From assembly GCF_001426185.1 (NCBI RefSeq), contig NZ_LMRP01000001.1, positions 1,094,765 to 1,158,764 on the forward strand: a stretch of DNA of 64,000 bases, in the 5' to 3' direction. This DNA comes from Rhodococcus sp. Leaf247. GTDB lineage: Bacteria > Actinomycetota > Actinomycetes > Mycobacteriales > Mycobacteriaceae. Below, one piece after another: positions 31,682 through 41,035 of this stretch (its first letter is position 1; each line of letters opens with the position of its first letter). The translations under genes were made by a program, and so were the position numbers. The notes under the pieces were generated by a model, which was not told the DNA's origin, ran no database searches, and worked only from the letters and a program-made list of their open reading frames with translations.

Positions 31682-32697
31682 AAGCGTTCGTGCTCCCCGG
31701 CTACAGGAAGCCACTCGAACTCCGTGACGTTCCCGAGCCGACCATCGGTGCCCACGACGTCCTGGTCCGAGTGGACGCCGCCGGCATCAACGTTCTCGAC
31801 GAGAAGATCCGAGCGGGCGAGTTCAAGCAGATCCTCCCGTACTCGCTTCCCCGGACGGTCGGTCACGACGTCGCCGGAACCGTTGTCGACGTCGGTCCGG
31901 AGGTGCGGAGCATCGCACCGGGCGACGAGGTCTACGCCCGCGTCGGCAAGGACTACATCGGCACCTTCGCGGAGCGGGTCGCGATCGCCGAGGCCGACCT
32001 CGCGCTGCGCCCGACCACGGTGACCGCCGTCGAGGCAGCGTCCCTGCCTCTCGTAGCGCTCACCGCGTGGCAGGCACTCGTCGACAAGGGCAACCTTCGA
32101 GCAGGACAGAAGGTCTTGATCCACGCCGGGTCCGGCGGCGTCGGCACCATTGCCATCCAACTCGCGAAGCACCTCGGAGCGACGGTCACGACCACCGCGA
32201 GCGGGTCGAACGCGCAATTCCTCCGCGACCTGGGTGCCGACGTCGTCATCGACTATCGCAGCGAGGATTTCGAGGACGGTGATCACGACTTCGACCTCGT
32301 TCTCGACAGCCTCGGAGGCGAGAACCTCGAGAAGTCGCTCCGAGTACTGAAGCCAGGCGGCATCGCAGTCGGCATCGCCGTTCCGCCCGACCCGGCATTC
32401 GCACGGGAGGCCGGCCTCAATCTTTTGGTACGCACGGTGATCGGCGTGCTGAGCCGCAGGATCCGCAAGCAGGCGGACAAGCTCGGCGTCACCTACACGT
32501 TCCTCTTCATGCACTCCGACGGCGAGCGACTGCGCCGCATAGCCGCGCTGATCGACGACGGCACGATCCGCCCCGTCGTGGGCGCCACCTCCCCCTTCGA
32601 GCAGACGCCGGACGCACTGGCCTCGCTCGGTACGAGCAGCGTTCGAGGCAAGACCGTCATCACCCTCCCCCACCACGAGACGAGCGAACCAGCATGA
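31678..32697 (+). CDS. Zinc-free medium-chain quinone oxidoreductase
   Basis: A 339-residue MDR protein of the quinone oxidoreductase/NADPH enone-reductase type. It has LELRDVPEPTIGAHDVLVRV (13-32) and the nucleotide-binding loop AGSGGVGTIAIQLAKHLGA (about 148-166), and lacks the zinc-binding Cys clusters of alcohol dehydrogenases. The GTG start at 31678 overlaps the SDR stop and the gene overlaps the hydrolase start, so the three are coupled. It probably reduces enones or quinones. Confidence 0.85.
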   Translation: MKAFVLPGYRKPLELRDVPEPTIGAHDVLVRVDAAGINVLDEKIRAGEFKQILPYSLPRTVGHDVAGTVVDVGPEVRSIAPGDEVYARVGKDYIGTFAERVAIAEADLALRPTTVTAVEAASLPLVALTAWQALVDKGNLRAGQKVLIHAGSGGVGTIAIQLAKHLGATVTTTASGSNAQFLRDLGADVVIDYRSEDFEDGDHDFDLVLDSLGGENLEKSLRVLKPGGIAVGIAVPPDPAFAREAGLNLLVRTVIGVLSRRIRKQADKLGVTYTFLFMHSDGERLRRIAALIDDGTIRPVVGATSPFEQTPDALASLGTSSVRGKTVITLPHHETSEPA

Positions 32698-33557
32698 GTG
32701 ACAACACTATCGGCGATCGCACCATCACCTCCTACGCGGAGGCGCCGACCCGGACGATCTCCGCGGGCGGGACGACGTACGCGTACCGGGAGCTCGGTCC
32801 GCGAGGTGGTGTCCCCGTCGTCTTCTTCGTCCATCTGGCAGCCAACCTCGACAACTGGGACCCTCGGATCGTCGATCCCATCGCGCAGACCCGCCACGTC
32901 ATCGCCTTCGACAACAAGGGGGTCGGGGCGTCGTCCGGAGCAGTCGCGAGGACAGTCGAAGAAGCTGCCGCCGATGCGTACACCTTCATTCGCGCCCTTG
33001 GCTTCGACACGATCGACATCTTCGCCTTCTCCCTGGGAGGCATGGTCGCGCAGGATCTCACCCTCGCGCACCCCGAACTGGTTCGGAAGCTCGTGCTGAC
33101 CGGCACCGGGCCGCGGGGAGGAACCGGTATCGACAAGGTCGCGGGTGTCACCTACAAGGACATCCTGCGTGCGACGCTGACCCGGTCGGACCCGAAAGAA
33201 TTCCTGTTCTTCGACCGGAACGCGCCGGGTAAGAAGGCCGGCAAGGAATTCGTGTCACGACTGAAGGAACGCACCATCGATCGCGACACCGAGGTCCCCG
33301 TCAGCACGCTCCGCACGCAGCTCGCGGCGATCAAGAAGTACGGGCGGTCCGCACCGTCCGACCTGTCCCTGATCACGCAGCCGACGTTGATCGCGAACGG
33401 CGACAACGACCGCATGGTGCCTAGCATCCTGTCCGAGGACTTGCACCGGCGCATCGCCGGCAGCGAGTTGATCATCTATCCGGATTCCGGCCACGGGGGG
33501 ATCTTCCAGTTCCACGAGCAATTCTCCTCCGCCGCAGTCGACTTCCTCACCGACTGA
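32694..33557 (+). CDS. Alpha/beta-fold hydrolase
   Basis: A 287-residue serine hydrolase. The nucleophile is in AFSLGGMVAQD (Ser of F-S-L-G-G, about 123), the acid is in LIANGDNDRMVPS, and the His is in YPDSGHGGIFQ. VVFFVHLAANLDNWDP holds the oxyanion region. It is the last gene of the TetR-regulated operon, overlapping the quinone reductase stop by ATGA. A haloperoxidase/esterase-like role is possible. It converges on the multicopper oxidase gene. Confidence 0.83.
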   Translation: MSDNTIGDRTITSYAEAPTRTISAGGTTYAYRELGPRGGVPVVFFVHLAANLDNWDPRIVDPIAQTRHVIAFDNKGVGASSGAVARTVEEAAADAYTFIRALGFDTIDIFAFSLGGMVAQDLTLAHPELVRKLVLTGTGPRGGTGIDKVAGVTYKDILRATLTRSDPKEFLFFDRNAPGKKAGKEFVSRLKERTIDRDTEVPVSTLRTQLAAIKKYGRSAPSDLSLITQPTLIANGDNDRMVPSILSEDLHRRIAGSELIIYPDSGHGGIFQFHEQFSSAAVDFLTD

Positions 33558-33596
33558 TCGACGTCGGCCTGAAGGCGGGTGATCACGTCGTCCACA

Positions 33597-35420
33597 TCAC
33601 CGAATAACGCGGTACCGCAACATCATCTCGTGATCCTCGTGGTCGAGGATATGGCAGTGCCACATATAGCCCTGCAGGTCTCCGGCCGGTGCGCTGTGAG
33701 CTGCATGGTCGTAGGACGCCAGAGCACCCGGTTCGGGCGGCCGGGGGAACACGGCGTCGGGATCGAAGTCGAGTTCCTCAGCGGTGGGGAATCGCACGAC
33801 GATGCGAGTCACGGTGCCGGGATCGAGTCGCACCGTGTCCTTCCACCCGCTCTCCCACGGCGCCGGAGGGAGTCCCGGACCGGCGAGGAAGGGTTCCGGT
33901 GACGGCGTCCACTTCGTCCCGACGGCGGGTTGCGGATGAGCGAGTTGAAGATCCACGGTGCGCAGCGGGACGCGCTCGAGAATGCGGAAGTGCACCAGGT
34001 GCAGATGGATCGGATGCGGATCCGCGGTGATGTTCACGATGTCCCACCGCTCGGTGGTCCCGGCGCGGGGCGACTCGATGTCCCCGTCGGTGTAGCGGAG
34101 GTTGTTGAGAGCCATGTACGCCGGCGGAAGCCGTAGCGCGTACGGCTGACTGACGGTGACGACACGGTGGCGGTCGGGAGTCGCGATCGGCGGTAGGGGT
34201 TCCGGTCGTGATCCGCCGTCGCGCAGACGGTTCGGAATCGCGCCCGTGTGGCCACGAGCTGCGGTGACGTCGAAGCGGCAGAAGTGCGTCATGGCGACGG
34301 CGCCCAGTTGCGCGGCCTGCAGTGGAGGTACCTCGTCGTTGAGAAGCCGCACCGCCGTGCCGGGTTCGACTGCACCGAAGTCCACGAGCACGTCGTATCG
34401 CTCGCCCGGCGCGACCCGGAGGTGCCGCGTCTCCACCGGCGCGTCGAGCAGTCCGCCGTCGTTACCGATGACCAGAAACGGGATCTCGTGGTCCAGGTAG
34501 AGATTCCAGACGCTGTACGAGCCGGCGTTGATCATGCGAAAGCGATACAACCCGCGAGCGACCGGAATACGCGGCCACACAGCACCGTTCACCACTCCGA
34601 GGTCGCCGACGGCACCGCCTTCCCAGGACCCCTCGGGCACCACGGGCGTGGATCGCAGACTCGCTCTCCCGTCAGGATTCAGGATCTTCTCCTGCAGAAC
34701 GAGCGGCATCTCGAACTCACCTGCGGGCAGACCCAGCGGATTGCCCGGCTCGCCGGTGTCGAAGCGGTCGCGGAGCAGGACGTTCCCGGCGAGTCCGCCG
34801 TACACGTTCGCGCGGGTGATTCCCATGGCGTGGTCGTGATACCAGAAGTGCGCCGCCTCCTGGCGGAACGGGAACTCGTAGCGCAGGGTGCGACCGTAAT
34901 GCACGAGTTGCTCGGCGTGCCCGTCGCTGTCCGGCGGGGTCAGCCCGCCGTGCAGATGCAGCACCGTCGGCGGACTGGTCCGGAAGAGAGGCGAGACTCC
35001 GTGGAGACTCGTGTCGAGATCGCGCGCGAACGGATGCGGGCCGAGGTCGTTGCTGAGGGTGAGCGACATCCGTTGACCGGACACCGCTTCGAGGGTGGGG
35101 CCGAGCACCGTGGTCGCCACCCCGTCCACCTCGTACGCCATCGCGGGCGCGGCAGACACTCCCGAGTGATATCGATGCATCGTGGACACGGTTCGGACGA
35201 CGTGGTCGGTCCCGCGCACAGTAGGTAGCGGAGCCACTTCGTCGATGTACGGCGTCAGTGCCGGCGAGTGGAACAGCAGCGGACTCGAGAGGGTCGGCTG
35301 AGCCTGAGCGCGGGTAGCAACACCCCCCGTGGCACCTACTGCCACCGCCAAGCCCAGATTGCGCAGGAACCGCCGGCGCGCCATCGCACCGTCACGACCG
35401 ACCGAGAATTCCTCCGCCAC
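33597..35420 (-). CDS. Tat-exported multicopper oxidase (CotA/bilirubin-oxidase-like)
   Basis: 607 residues. The N-terminus has a twin-arginine signal, ARRRFLRNLGLAVAVG, with a cleavage-like AQA around residue 40. All four copper-ligand patches are present: HLHGG, WYHDHAMG, HPIHLHLVHF and MWHCHILDHEDHEMM, the last giving the type 1 Cys and its axial Met. Such enzymes oxidise phenols, bilirubin or metal ions at the cell surface with O2. The GTG start at 35420 is used; ATG at 35384, directly before the RR motif, is also possible. A TetR gene lies just upstream in the same direction. Confidence 0.9.
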   Translation of the reverse strand: MAEEFSVGRDGAMARRRFLRNLGLAVAVGATGGVATRAQAQPTLSSPLLFHSPALTPYIDEVAPLPTVRGTDHVVRTVSTMHRYHSGVSAAPAMAYEVDGVATTVLGPTLEAVSGQRMSLTLSNDLGPHPFARDLDTSLHGVSPLFRTSPPTVLHLHGGLTPPDSDGHAEQLVHYGRTLRYEFPFRQEAAHFWYHDHAMGITRANVYGGLAGNVLLRDRFDTGEPGNPLGLPAGEFEMPLVLQEKILNPDGRASLRSTPVVPEGSWEGGAVGDLGVVNGAVWPRIPVARGLYRFRMINAGSYSVWNLYLDHEIPFLVIGNDGGLLDAPVETRHLRVAPGERYDVLVDFGAVEPGTAVRLLNDEVPPLQAAQLGAVAMTHFCRFDVTAARGHTGAIPNRLRDGGSRPEPLPPIATPDRHRVVTVSQPYALRLPPAYMALNNLRYTDGDIESPRAGTTERWDIVNITADPHPIHLHLVHFRILERVPLRTVDLQLAHPQPAVGTKWTPSPEPFLAGPGLPPAPWESGWKDTVRLDPGTVTRIVVRFPTAEELDFDPDAVFPRPPEPGALASYDHAAHSAPAGDLQGYMWHCHILDHEDHEMMLRYRVIR

Positions 35421-35518
35421 TTCGCACCCCCATGCCCGCGGCGCGAGTGCGCCGAGGCTGACCGTACCGCACCGTATGGTGTGTCGGGTGCGTTTTACGC
35501 GAGCTCGGTACCGACCCG

Positions 35519-36157
35519 CTACCGCGCGGTCAGCAGGGCGAACATCGCCCGCACCTCGTCCGGGGTGGGCGTGGGAAGGTTGTCACGGGCATGCACGAAA
35601 CCGATTCCCGCGTACACGAGGAAGCCTGCTCGCAACCGTGCCTCGGCCTCGTCGAACCCCAGTTCGCGCATCGAGTTCTGGACGACGTCGAAGATGCGCT
35701 GATCGAGCTCGCGGACGACCACGGCGATCTTGTCGTAGGTCCGAGCCCAGTCCCGCACCGCCGCCTCGACAGCCCAGGTACGTTCCTGCAGAAGCAGTTC
35801 CGCCATCACCTGCAGTCTCGCGTCCACGGGTACGGTGTCCACCTGCGCCAGCCCGCGAAGCGTGTCGTTCTGCTCGTCGCACCACTTGTCGGCGATGGCG
35901 GTCATCAGCTCGTCGATGTCGGCGAAGTGCCAGTAGAAGCTGCCCTTGGTCACCTTCAGCCGCTCGCACAGCGTCGTGATCTTCACTTCCGACACGCCCT
36001 CGCTCACCAGCAGTGCGAAGGCGGCGTCGATCCAGTCGTCGACGGTGAGCCGCGGAGCCCGTGGCGCGGGCGCCGACTTCTTCTCACTGCCACGCCGTCG
36101 ACGCGCGGGGGCGCCACTCCGGGTGCGGGCATCGCCGGACGCGGCTTCGGGTGCCAT
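35519..36157 (-). CDS. TetR-family regulator with basic N-terminal tail
   Basis: 212 residues. The first ~35 are Arg/Ala/Pro-rich and probably disordered. Helix-turn-helix: WIDAAFALLVSEGVSEVKIT then LCERLKVTKGSFYWHFADID (42-82). The C-terminal domain contains WAVEAAVRDWARTYDKIA, as in a TetR subgroup that controls lipid or aromatic genes. ATG at 36157 has AAGGAG upstream. It may control the multicopper oxidase, 98 bases downstream. Confidence 0.85.
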   Translation of the reverse strand: MAPEAASGDARTRSGAPARRRRGSEKKSAPAPRAPRLTVDDWIDAAFALLVSEGVSEVKITTLCERLKVTKGSFYWHFADIDELMTAIADKWCDEQNDTLRGLAQVDTVPVDARLQVMAELLLQERTWAVEAAVRDWARTYDKIAVVVRELDQRIFDVVQNSMRELGFDEAEARLRAGFLVYAGIGFVHARDNLPTPTPDEVRAMFALLTAR

Positions 36158-36194
36158 CGCTCTCCTTCGTGTCGTGATGCTCGACTGATCCGTC

Positions 36195-36206
36195 GATCGT
36201 ACGATC
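36195..36206. promoter_or_regulatory. Perfect 12-bp palindrome upstream of TetR gene
   Basis: GATCGTACGATC lies 38 bases upstream of the TetR start and 12 bases before the end of the lipase-like gene. It is a plausible autoregulatory operator. Confidence 0.45.
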
Positions 36207-36217
36207 ACCTCGCCGGG

Positions 36218-37033
36218 TCACACCCGACCGAGGGCGTCCAGCGCGAGTCGCCGGACCTGCTCGTCGCCCGAGAGCTGGGCGTGGTCGACCGTGCTCGTCG
36301 GATCGACGGACTGCACGACGATCGCCTCACTGCCCGGCATCGCACTCGTGAGCGGATCGGTCACGAGTCCGTCGGTCGCCGTGGCGACGTCGACATACCG
36401 CACGCCGACCACCGGTACATCGACGGGCGGAGTCGTGAGAAACGTCGACCCCGTGACGATCTCACCGCACGCCCCGCACCATGGACCCACCACTGGCTTC
36501 TCCAGACGGGCCAGCTCGTCGTAGATACCGATACCGCGGTTGAACGCCGCAATGGTGCCGGCCCCGGCGAGGTTCGTTCCGCGCCAGAGCGGTCCGAGCG
36601 TGACCAGTGTGGACACGGGGGCAAGTCCGTCGTTCATAGAGCGGGTCAGTGCAGACTGCACGGCCAACGCTCCCGCACCGCGTGCCACGACGCGGATTCG
36701 CGACTCCCCGGTGCGGTACAGGATCCCGTCGATCGCCGACCGAATCTGCGACGCGGAGTCCTCGAGGGCAGCCAGACCGGCGACGGTGGCGACCGGCCGG
36801 AGCGCCTCCGTGAGAGCCGATTCGCCGTAGGTCAGCGCGACCGGACACCACCCCCGACTCGTCAGATCATCGGCCCACCCGTCCCACTCCGCCGCGGAGG
36901 AACCGAGATCGTGCACCAGGAGAACAGTGTCGACGCACGGATCCGCCGGGCCGGCCATGGACGGAGCCACGACACACGCCTGGACTCCGATCGCGATGAG
37001 CACCGCGTAAATGAGCCTGCTGCACAACGACAT
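36218..37033 (-). CDS. Secreted lipase-like alpha/beta protein lacking the catalytic serine
   Basis: 271 residues with an N-terminal signal (hydrophobic 7-27, cleavage-like SMAGPADP). The fold follows secreted class-2/EstA lipases: TVLLVHDLGSSAAEWDGWAD for the oxyanion strand, and LVTLGPLWRGTNLAG matching the lipase segment after the nucleophile. The expected G-H-S-x-G-G reads ARGAGA (117-122), so both the Ser nucleophile and its preceding His are lost. Cys33 and Cys63 could form a disulfide. The frame is intact, so this looks like a maintained non-catalytic protein. It is divergent from the mce operon (149-base gap), suggesting a role in exported lipid handling. Confidence 0.7.
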   Translation of the reverse strand: MSLCSRLIYAVLIAIGVQACVVAPSMAGPADPCVDTVLLVHDLGSSAAEWDGWADDLTSRGWCPVALTYGESALTEALRPVATVAGLAALEDSASQIRSAIDGILYRTGESRIRVVARGAGALAVQSALTRSMNDGLAPVSTLVTLGPLWRGTNLAGAGTIAAFNRGIGIYDELARLEKPVVGPWCGACGEIVTGSTFLTTPPVDVPVVGVRYVDVATATDGLVTDPLTSAMPGSEAIVVQSVDPTSTVDHAQLSGDEQVRRLALDALGRV

Positions 37034-37181
37034 TCATGTCTCCCAGGGCCGGATCGTCGAAACCGTTCGAACACACCATACAGTGCGGTATGGTGGCCTG
37101 AGTCACAGACGCTGTGCCGAGGATCGCCGGAAGGGCAGGTCGCATGGACCACGAACGGACACAACCCGGTCGGGTAGGCCG

Positions 37182-37970
37182 GTGAGCGTCTCCACCTCGA
37201 GAGCAGTCACGTCCGCGGCACGCGGCGCGGTGTCGTCTCTCGGGGAGTTCTACGCCTTGACACTCGACACCGCCCGAGCCGTCGCGAAGCGGCCGTTCCA
37301 GTGGCGGGAGTTCGTCGATCAGAGTTGGTTCATCGCACGGGTCTCCCTGCTGCCGACGATCCTGATGTCGGTCCCGTTCACGGTGCTGGTCGTCTTCACT
37401 CTCAACTCGTTGCTCATCGAGATCGGTGCCTCCGATCTGAGCGGTGCGGGCGCAGGTCTGGGCGCCGTCACCCAGATCGGGCCGCTCGTGACCGTTCTCG
37501 TCGTGGCCGGCGCTGCGGCCACCGCCATCGCCGCGGACCTCGGATCGCGCACCATCCGCGAGGAGGTCGATGCGATGGAGGTGCTGGGCATCGACCCGGT
37601 ACACCGCCTCGTCCTGCCTCGCGTTCTCGCCTGCACCCTTGTCGCGGCTCTTTTGAACGGCGCCGTGTGCACCATCGGACTGGTGGGCGGGTTCTTCTTC
37701 TCCGTGTACCTCCAGGACGTCACGCCGGGTGCCTATGCCGCAGGAGTCACGCTGCTGGTGGGACTTCCGGAACTGCTGCTCTCCGAGGTGAAGGCAGCAC
37801 TGTTCGGTCTCCTCGCCGCGCTGGTCGCCTGTTACCGCGGACTGTCCGTGCGGGGTGGACCGAAGAGCGTCGGGGAGGCGGTCAACGAGACCGTGGTGTT
37901 CTCGTTCGTCGCCCTGTTCCTGGCCAACCTGGTCCTCACCTCCGTGGGCCTCGCCGTGAGCGGCCGCTGA
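37182..37970 (+). CDS. yrbEA: YrbE-type permease A of the Mce lipid importer
   Basis: A 262-residue MlaE-family membrane protein with five to six helices. It has FQWREFVDQSWFIARVSLLP (about 38-57), PFTVLVVFTLNSLLIEIGA, and the signature region SRTIREEVDAMEVLGIDPVH (about 125-144) followed by RLVLPRVLACTLVAALLN. It forms the ABC permease with YrbEB; the MceG ATPase is normally encoded elsewhere and is not in this window. The GTG start at 37182 follows GGTAGG. It begins the eight-gene mce operon and its stop overlaps the next start. Confidence 0.92.
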   Translation: MSVSTSRAVTSAARGAVSSLGEFYALTLDTARAVAKRPFQWREFVDQSWFIARVSLLPTILMSVPFTVLVVFTLNSLLIEIGASDLSGAGAGLGAVTQIGPLVTVLVVAGAAATAIAADLGSRTIREEVDAMEVLGIDPVHRLVLPRVLACTLVAALLNGAVCTIGLVGGFFFSVYLQDVTPGAYAAGVTLLVGLPELLLSEVKAALFGLLAALVACYRGLSVRGGPKSVGEAVNETVVFSFVALFLANLVLTSVGLAVSGR

Positions 37971-38821
37971 TGGTTCTCGAGATGAGCGACGTCGCCGCTG
38001 CGATGCGACGCCGGACGAACGCTGCCTCCGGAGCGGTCGATGTACTCGGCGAACGCGCGATCTTCTTCACGCGTGCACTTGCGTCCACCGGCCGAGCCGT
38101 CCGGTCGTACCGTGGGGAGACGATGCGCGTCATCGCCGAGATCTCCCTCGGCACCGGGGTTCTCGCCGCGATCGGCGGCAGTATCGTCATTCTCGGCTTC
38201 CTCACGCTGTTCGCCGGTGCCACCGTCGCGGTGCAGGGTTTCGACTCGCTCGGGAGCATCGGGGTCGACGCGTTGACCGGGTTCCTCGCCGCCTACGTCA
38301 ACGTCCGGGTGGTCGCACCGGTCACCGCGGGAGTGGGCCTTGCCGCGACCATCGGCGCCGGGACCACGGCGGCCCTCGGCGCCATGCGGATCAGCGAGGA
38401 GATCGACGCGCTCGAGGTCATGGCGATCAAGTCGCTGCCGTACCTCGTCGGCACCCGCATCGTCGCGGGCATCGTCGCCGTGGTGCCGCTCTACGCGTTG
38501 TCACTCATCACGTCGTTCCTCGCGAGCCGGGTCGCGACAGTCGTGGTGCTGGGCCAGTCCGGAGGGGTCTACGACCACTACTTCTCCACGTTCCTCGTCC
38601 CGACGGACGTTCTGTGGTCGTTCGTCCAGGTCATCGTCATGGCCGTCGCGGTCATGGTCATCCACACCTACTACGGCTACACCGCCTCCGGGGGTCCCGC
38701 GGGCGTCGGCACGGCCACCGGACGCGCCGTGCGACTGTCCCTCATCACGGTCGTCAGCGTCACGCTGCTGATCTCGCTCGCGCTGTACGGCAGCGCACGA
38801 TCCGTGCACCTGGCAGGGTGA
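37970..38821 (+). CDS. yrbEB: YrbE-type permease B of the Mce lipid importer
   Basis: A 283-residue MlaE-family permease: MRVIAEISLGTGVLAAIGGS, VAPVTAGVGLAATIGAGTTA and the conserved MRISEEIDALEVMAIKSLPY followed by LVGTRIVAG. It ends in SYTASGGPAGVG-like sequence (YGYTASGGPAGVGTA), usual for YrbEB. Its ATG overlaps the YrbEA stop (TGATG) and it precedes mceA by one base. It pairs with YrbEA in the inner membrane. Confidence 0.92.
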   Translation: MVLEMSDVAAAMRRRTNAASGAVDVLGERAIFFTRALASTGRAVRSYRGETMRVIAEISLGTGVLAAIGGSIVILGFLTLFAGATVAVQGFDSLGSIGVDALTGFLAAYVNVRVVAPVTAGVGLAATIGAGTTAALGAMRISEEIDALEVMAIKSLPYLVGTRIVAGIVAVVPLYALSLITSFLASRVATVVVLGQSGGVYDHYFSTFLVPTDVLWSFVQVIVMAVAVMVIHTYYGYTASGGPAGVGTATGRAVRLSLITVVSVTLLISLALYGSARSVHLAG

Positions 38822-38822
38822 G

Positions 38823-40016
38823 ATGACGCAATCCTCCGCTCGCCTCAAAGGTGCTGCGCTCCTGTCGATTCTGCTGATCATCGGAGTGGTCGCGGCGGCC
38901 TACCTCGCCTATCGGGGCACCGTCACCGAAGCGATCATGCCGTCGGTCTCGGTGTCGGTGCAGTCCGATCGCGCCGGGCTGGTGATGCAGCGGGGCGCCC
39001 TGGTCAAGATGAACGGTGTCGAGATCGGCACCGTCTCGCAGGTCCGCCGGTCGACCCGCGGCGCTGTGATCGACCTGCGCCTCCGCGGCGACATCGCGGC
39101 TTCGGTGCCCTCCGATGTCGGGGCCACCATCGCCGCCACCACCATCTTCGGATCGAAGATGGTCACCCTCACCGCTCCTCCGTCACCGTCCGCTAGGCCC
39201 ATCGCCGACGGCGCCGTCATCGCCGCCTCCTCCGTCACCGTGGAGGTGAACTCCGTGTTCGAATCGCTGACGTCCGTTCTCGTCGCGTCGCAACCCGAGA
39301 AGCTGAACACCACCCTGGGAGCGCTCTCGACCGCCCTGAACGGTCGCGGCCGCGCGCTGGGCACGACCATCGAGAACCTGGACACCGTGCTCGGGGCGGT
39401 CACTCCGCTCGTTCCCACACTCCGACGTGACCTGCGTTCCGCTGCTGTCACATCAGGTGCACTGGGCGACAGCGCACCGGATCTGGTCAGTATTCTGGCC
39501 TCGCTGACCACCACCGCGCGCACGGTCACCGACAGCACCGATGCGCTGGGCCCCGCCCTGACATCGCTGACGGGAGCGGCGACCGACGCTCGCACCGTTC
39601 TCGCGGAGAACGCCGACGGAGTGACAGCCACGGTGGCCGATCTCGTCCCGACGACCGGGTTGCTGCGGGAGTACTCCCCCGAGTTCACGTGCTTCCTTCA
39701 GGGCGCCGACATCGCACGGCAGGCCGCGGAGAAGGTCTCCGGCGGCAACGGCCGCACGATGTTGCTGAACAGCACCGTGCTGTTCGGGGTGCCGGCGTAC
39801 GAGTACGCCGCCGACCTTCCGAAGGTCGCGGCCACCGGCGGGCCCCGGTGCGGTGCGCTACCGCTGTTGTCCGACAACGATATTCCGGCTCCCTACGTCC
39901 TGGCCGACACCGGCTCGAACCCCTTCCGCGCCGCGACCACCGCCCCCGTCCTCGACCCGACGTCCATCATCGACTTCCTCCCCGGCGGTCTTGCAGCACC
40001 GAGAACGACTCGATGA
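38823..40016 (+). CDS. mceA: Mce family protein A
   Basis: 397 residues. One N-terminal membrane helix (about 10-30) leads into an MCE/MlaD domain (VSVQSDRAGLVMQRGALVKM then NGVEIGTVSQV), with the conserved TIAATTIFGSKMVTLTAP. A long helical region follows. It ends with a Cys-containing tail (EFTCFLQG; GGPRCGALP) typical of MceA. In current models MceA-F form a hexameric periplasmic tube that carries lipids to the YrbE permease. ATG starts one base after the yrbEB stop; its own stop overlaps mceB. Confidence 0.92.
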   Translation: MTQSSARLKGAALLSILLIIGVVAAAYLAYRGTVTEAIMPSVSVSVQSDRAGLVMQRGALVKMNGVEIGTVSQVRRSTRGAVIDLRLRGDIAASVPSDVGATIAATTIFGSKMVTLTAPPSPSARPIADGAVIAASSVTVEVNSVFESLTSVLVASQPEKLNTTLGALSTALNGRGRALGTTIENLDTVLGAVTPLVPTLRRDLRSAAVTSGALGDSAPDLVSILASLTTTARTVTDSTDALGPALTSLTGAATDARTVLAENADGVTATVADLVPTTGLLREYSPEFTCFLQGADIARQAAEKVSGGNGRTMLLNSTVLFGVPAYEYAADLPKVAATGGPRCGALPLLSDNDIPAPYVLADTGSNPFRAATTAPVLDPTSIIDFLPGGLAAPRTTR

Positions 40017-41035
40017 GCCACCGAGGCACCCTCGTTCGGCTCACGACCTTCGTCGTCGCCATGACCTTGGTGCTTGCCGCCCTGGTGGTCGTCTTCGGCC
40101 AGGTCCGCTTCGACTCGACCACCACCCACCGGGCGATCTTCACCACCGCGTCAGGACTGCGCAGCGGCGAGTTCGTCCGAGTGGCGGGTGTCGAGGTCGG
40201 ATCGGTGGGCGCGGTGGACGTCGACGACAACGACCACGCCGTGGTGGAGTTCGACGTGACCGACGCGTACACCGTGACCGAGTCCACCACGGCCACGATC
40301 CGCTACCAGAACCTGGTCGGCGATCGTTATCTCGAACTGGCCGACACTGCCGGTGACGCCGCGCCTCTCGATGCCGGCGCCACCATCCCGGTCGACCGGA
40401 CCTCTCCTGCACTGGATCTGGACCGACTCCTGGGCGGATTCCAACCCTTGTTCTCCGGCCTCGACCCCAGCACCGTGAACAGAGTGACCGGCGAACTCGT
40501 CGACGTCTTCCAGGGGCAGGGCGGCACCGTCGCCTCGGTGCTGGCGCGGCTCGCGAGTCTGACGTCGTCGTTGGCAGACCGTGACGAGGTGATCGGACAG
40601 CTGGTCACGAATCTGCGGACCACCCTGGCGACACTCGCAGGGCGCCAGGACGACGTGTCCCTCGCGATAGACAGTGCTCAGACGCTGGTGTCCGGCCTCG
40701 CTGCCGACACCCGGACCTGGGGTGAGGCACTGACGAGCATCGACAGTTCGGCCGCCACGATCGGCGACCTGCTCGTCGACGCACGTCCCCCGTTGGACAC
40801 CACCGTCGACCAGTTGCAGCGCACGGCAGCACAACTCGATGCCGGCAAGGACACCATCGCGAGCATCACTACTCGCCTTCCGGACACGTACGCCTCCCTC
40901 AGCCGCCTCGGCGCGTACGGGAACTTCTTCAACTACTACCTGTGCGGCATCAGGTTGAAGATCGACACGCCCGACGGGCAGGGCCTGACGACACCGCTCA
41001 TCGGTCAGAACACGGGAAGGTGTGCCCCAGCATGA
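40013..41035 (+). CDS. mceB: Mce family protein B
   Basis: 340 residues with an N-terminal helix (about 10-28), an MCE domain (TTASGLRSGEFVRVAGVEVG then SVGAVDV; IRYQNLVGDRYLEL), and a helical needle region. It closes with LGAYGNFFNYYLCGIRLKI, the C-terminal motif usual for MceB. Starts and stops overlap neighbours by ATGA. It is a subunit of the lipid-transport tube. Confidence 0.92.
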   Translation: MSHRGTLVRLTTFVVAMTLVLAALVVVFGQVRFDSTTTHRAIFTTASGLRSGEFVRVAGVEVGSVGAVDVDDNDHAVVEFDVTDAYTVTESTTATIRYQNLVGDRYLELADTAGDAAPLDAGATIPVDRTSPALDLDRLLGGFQPLFSGLDPSTVNRVTGELVDVFQGQGGTVASVLARLASLTSSLADRDEVIGQLVTNLRTTLATLAGRQDDVSLAIDSAQTLVSGLAADTRTWGEALTSIDSSAATIGDLLVDARPPLDTTVDQLQRTAAQLDAGKDTIASITTRLPDTYASLSRLGAYGNFFNYYLCGIRLKIDTPDGQGLTTPLIGQNTGRCAPA

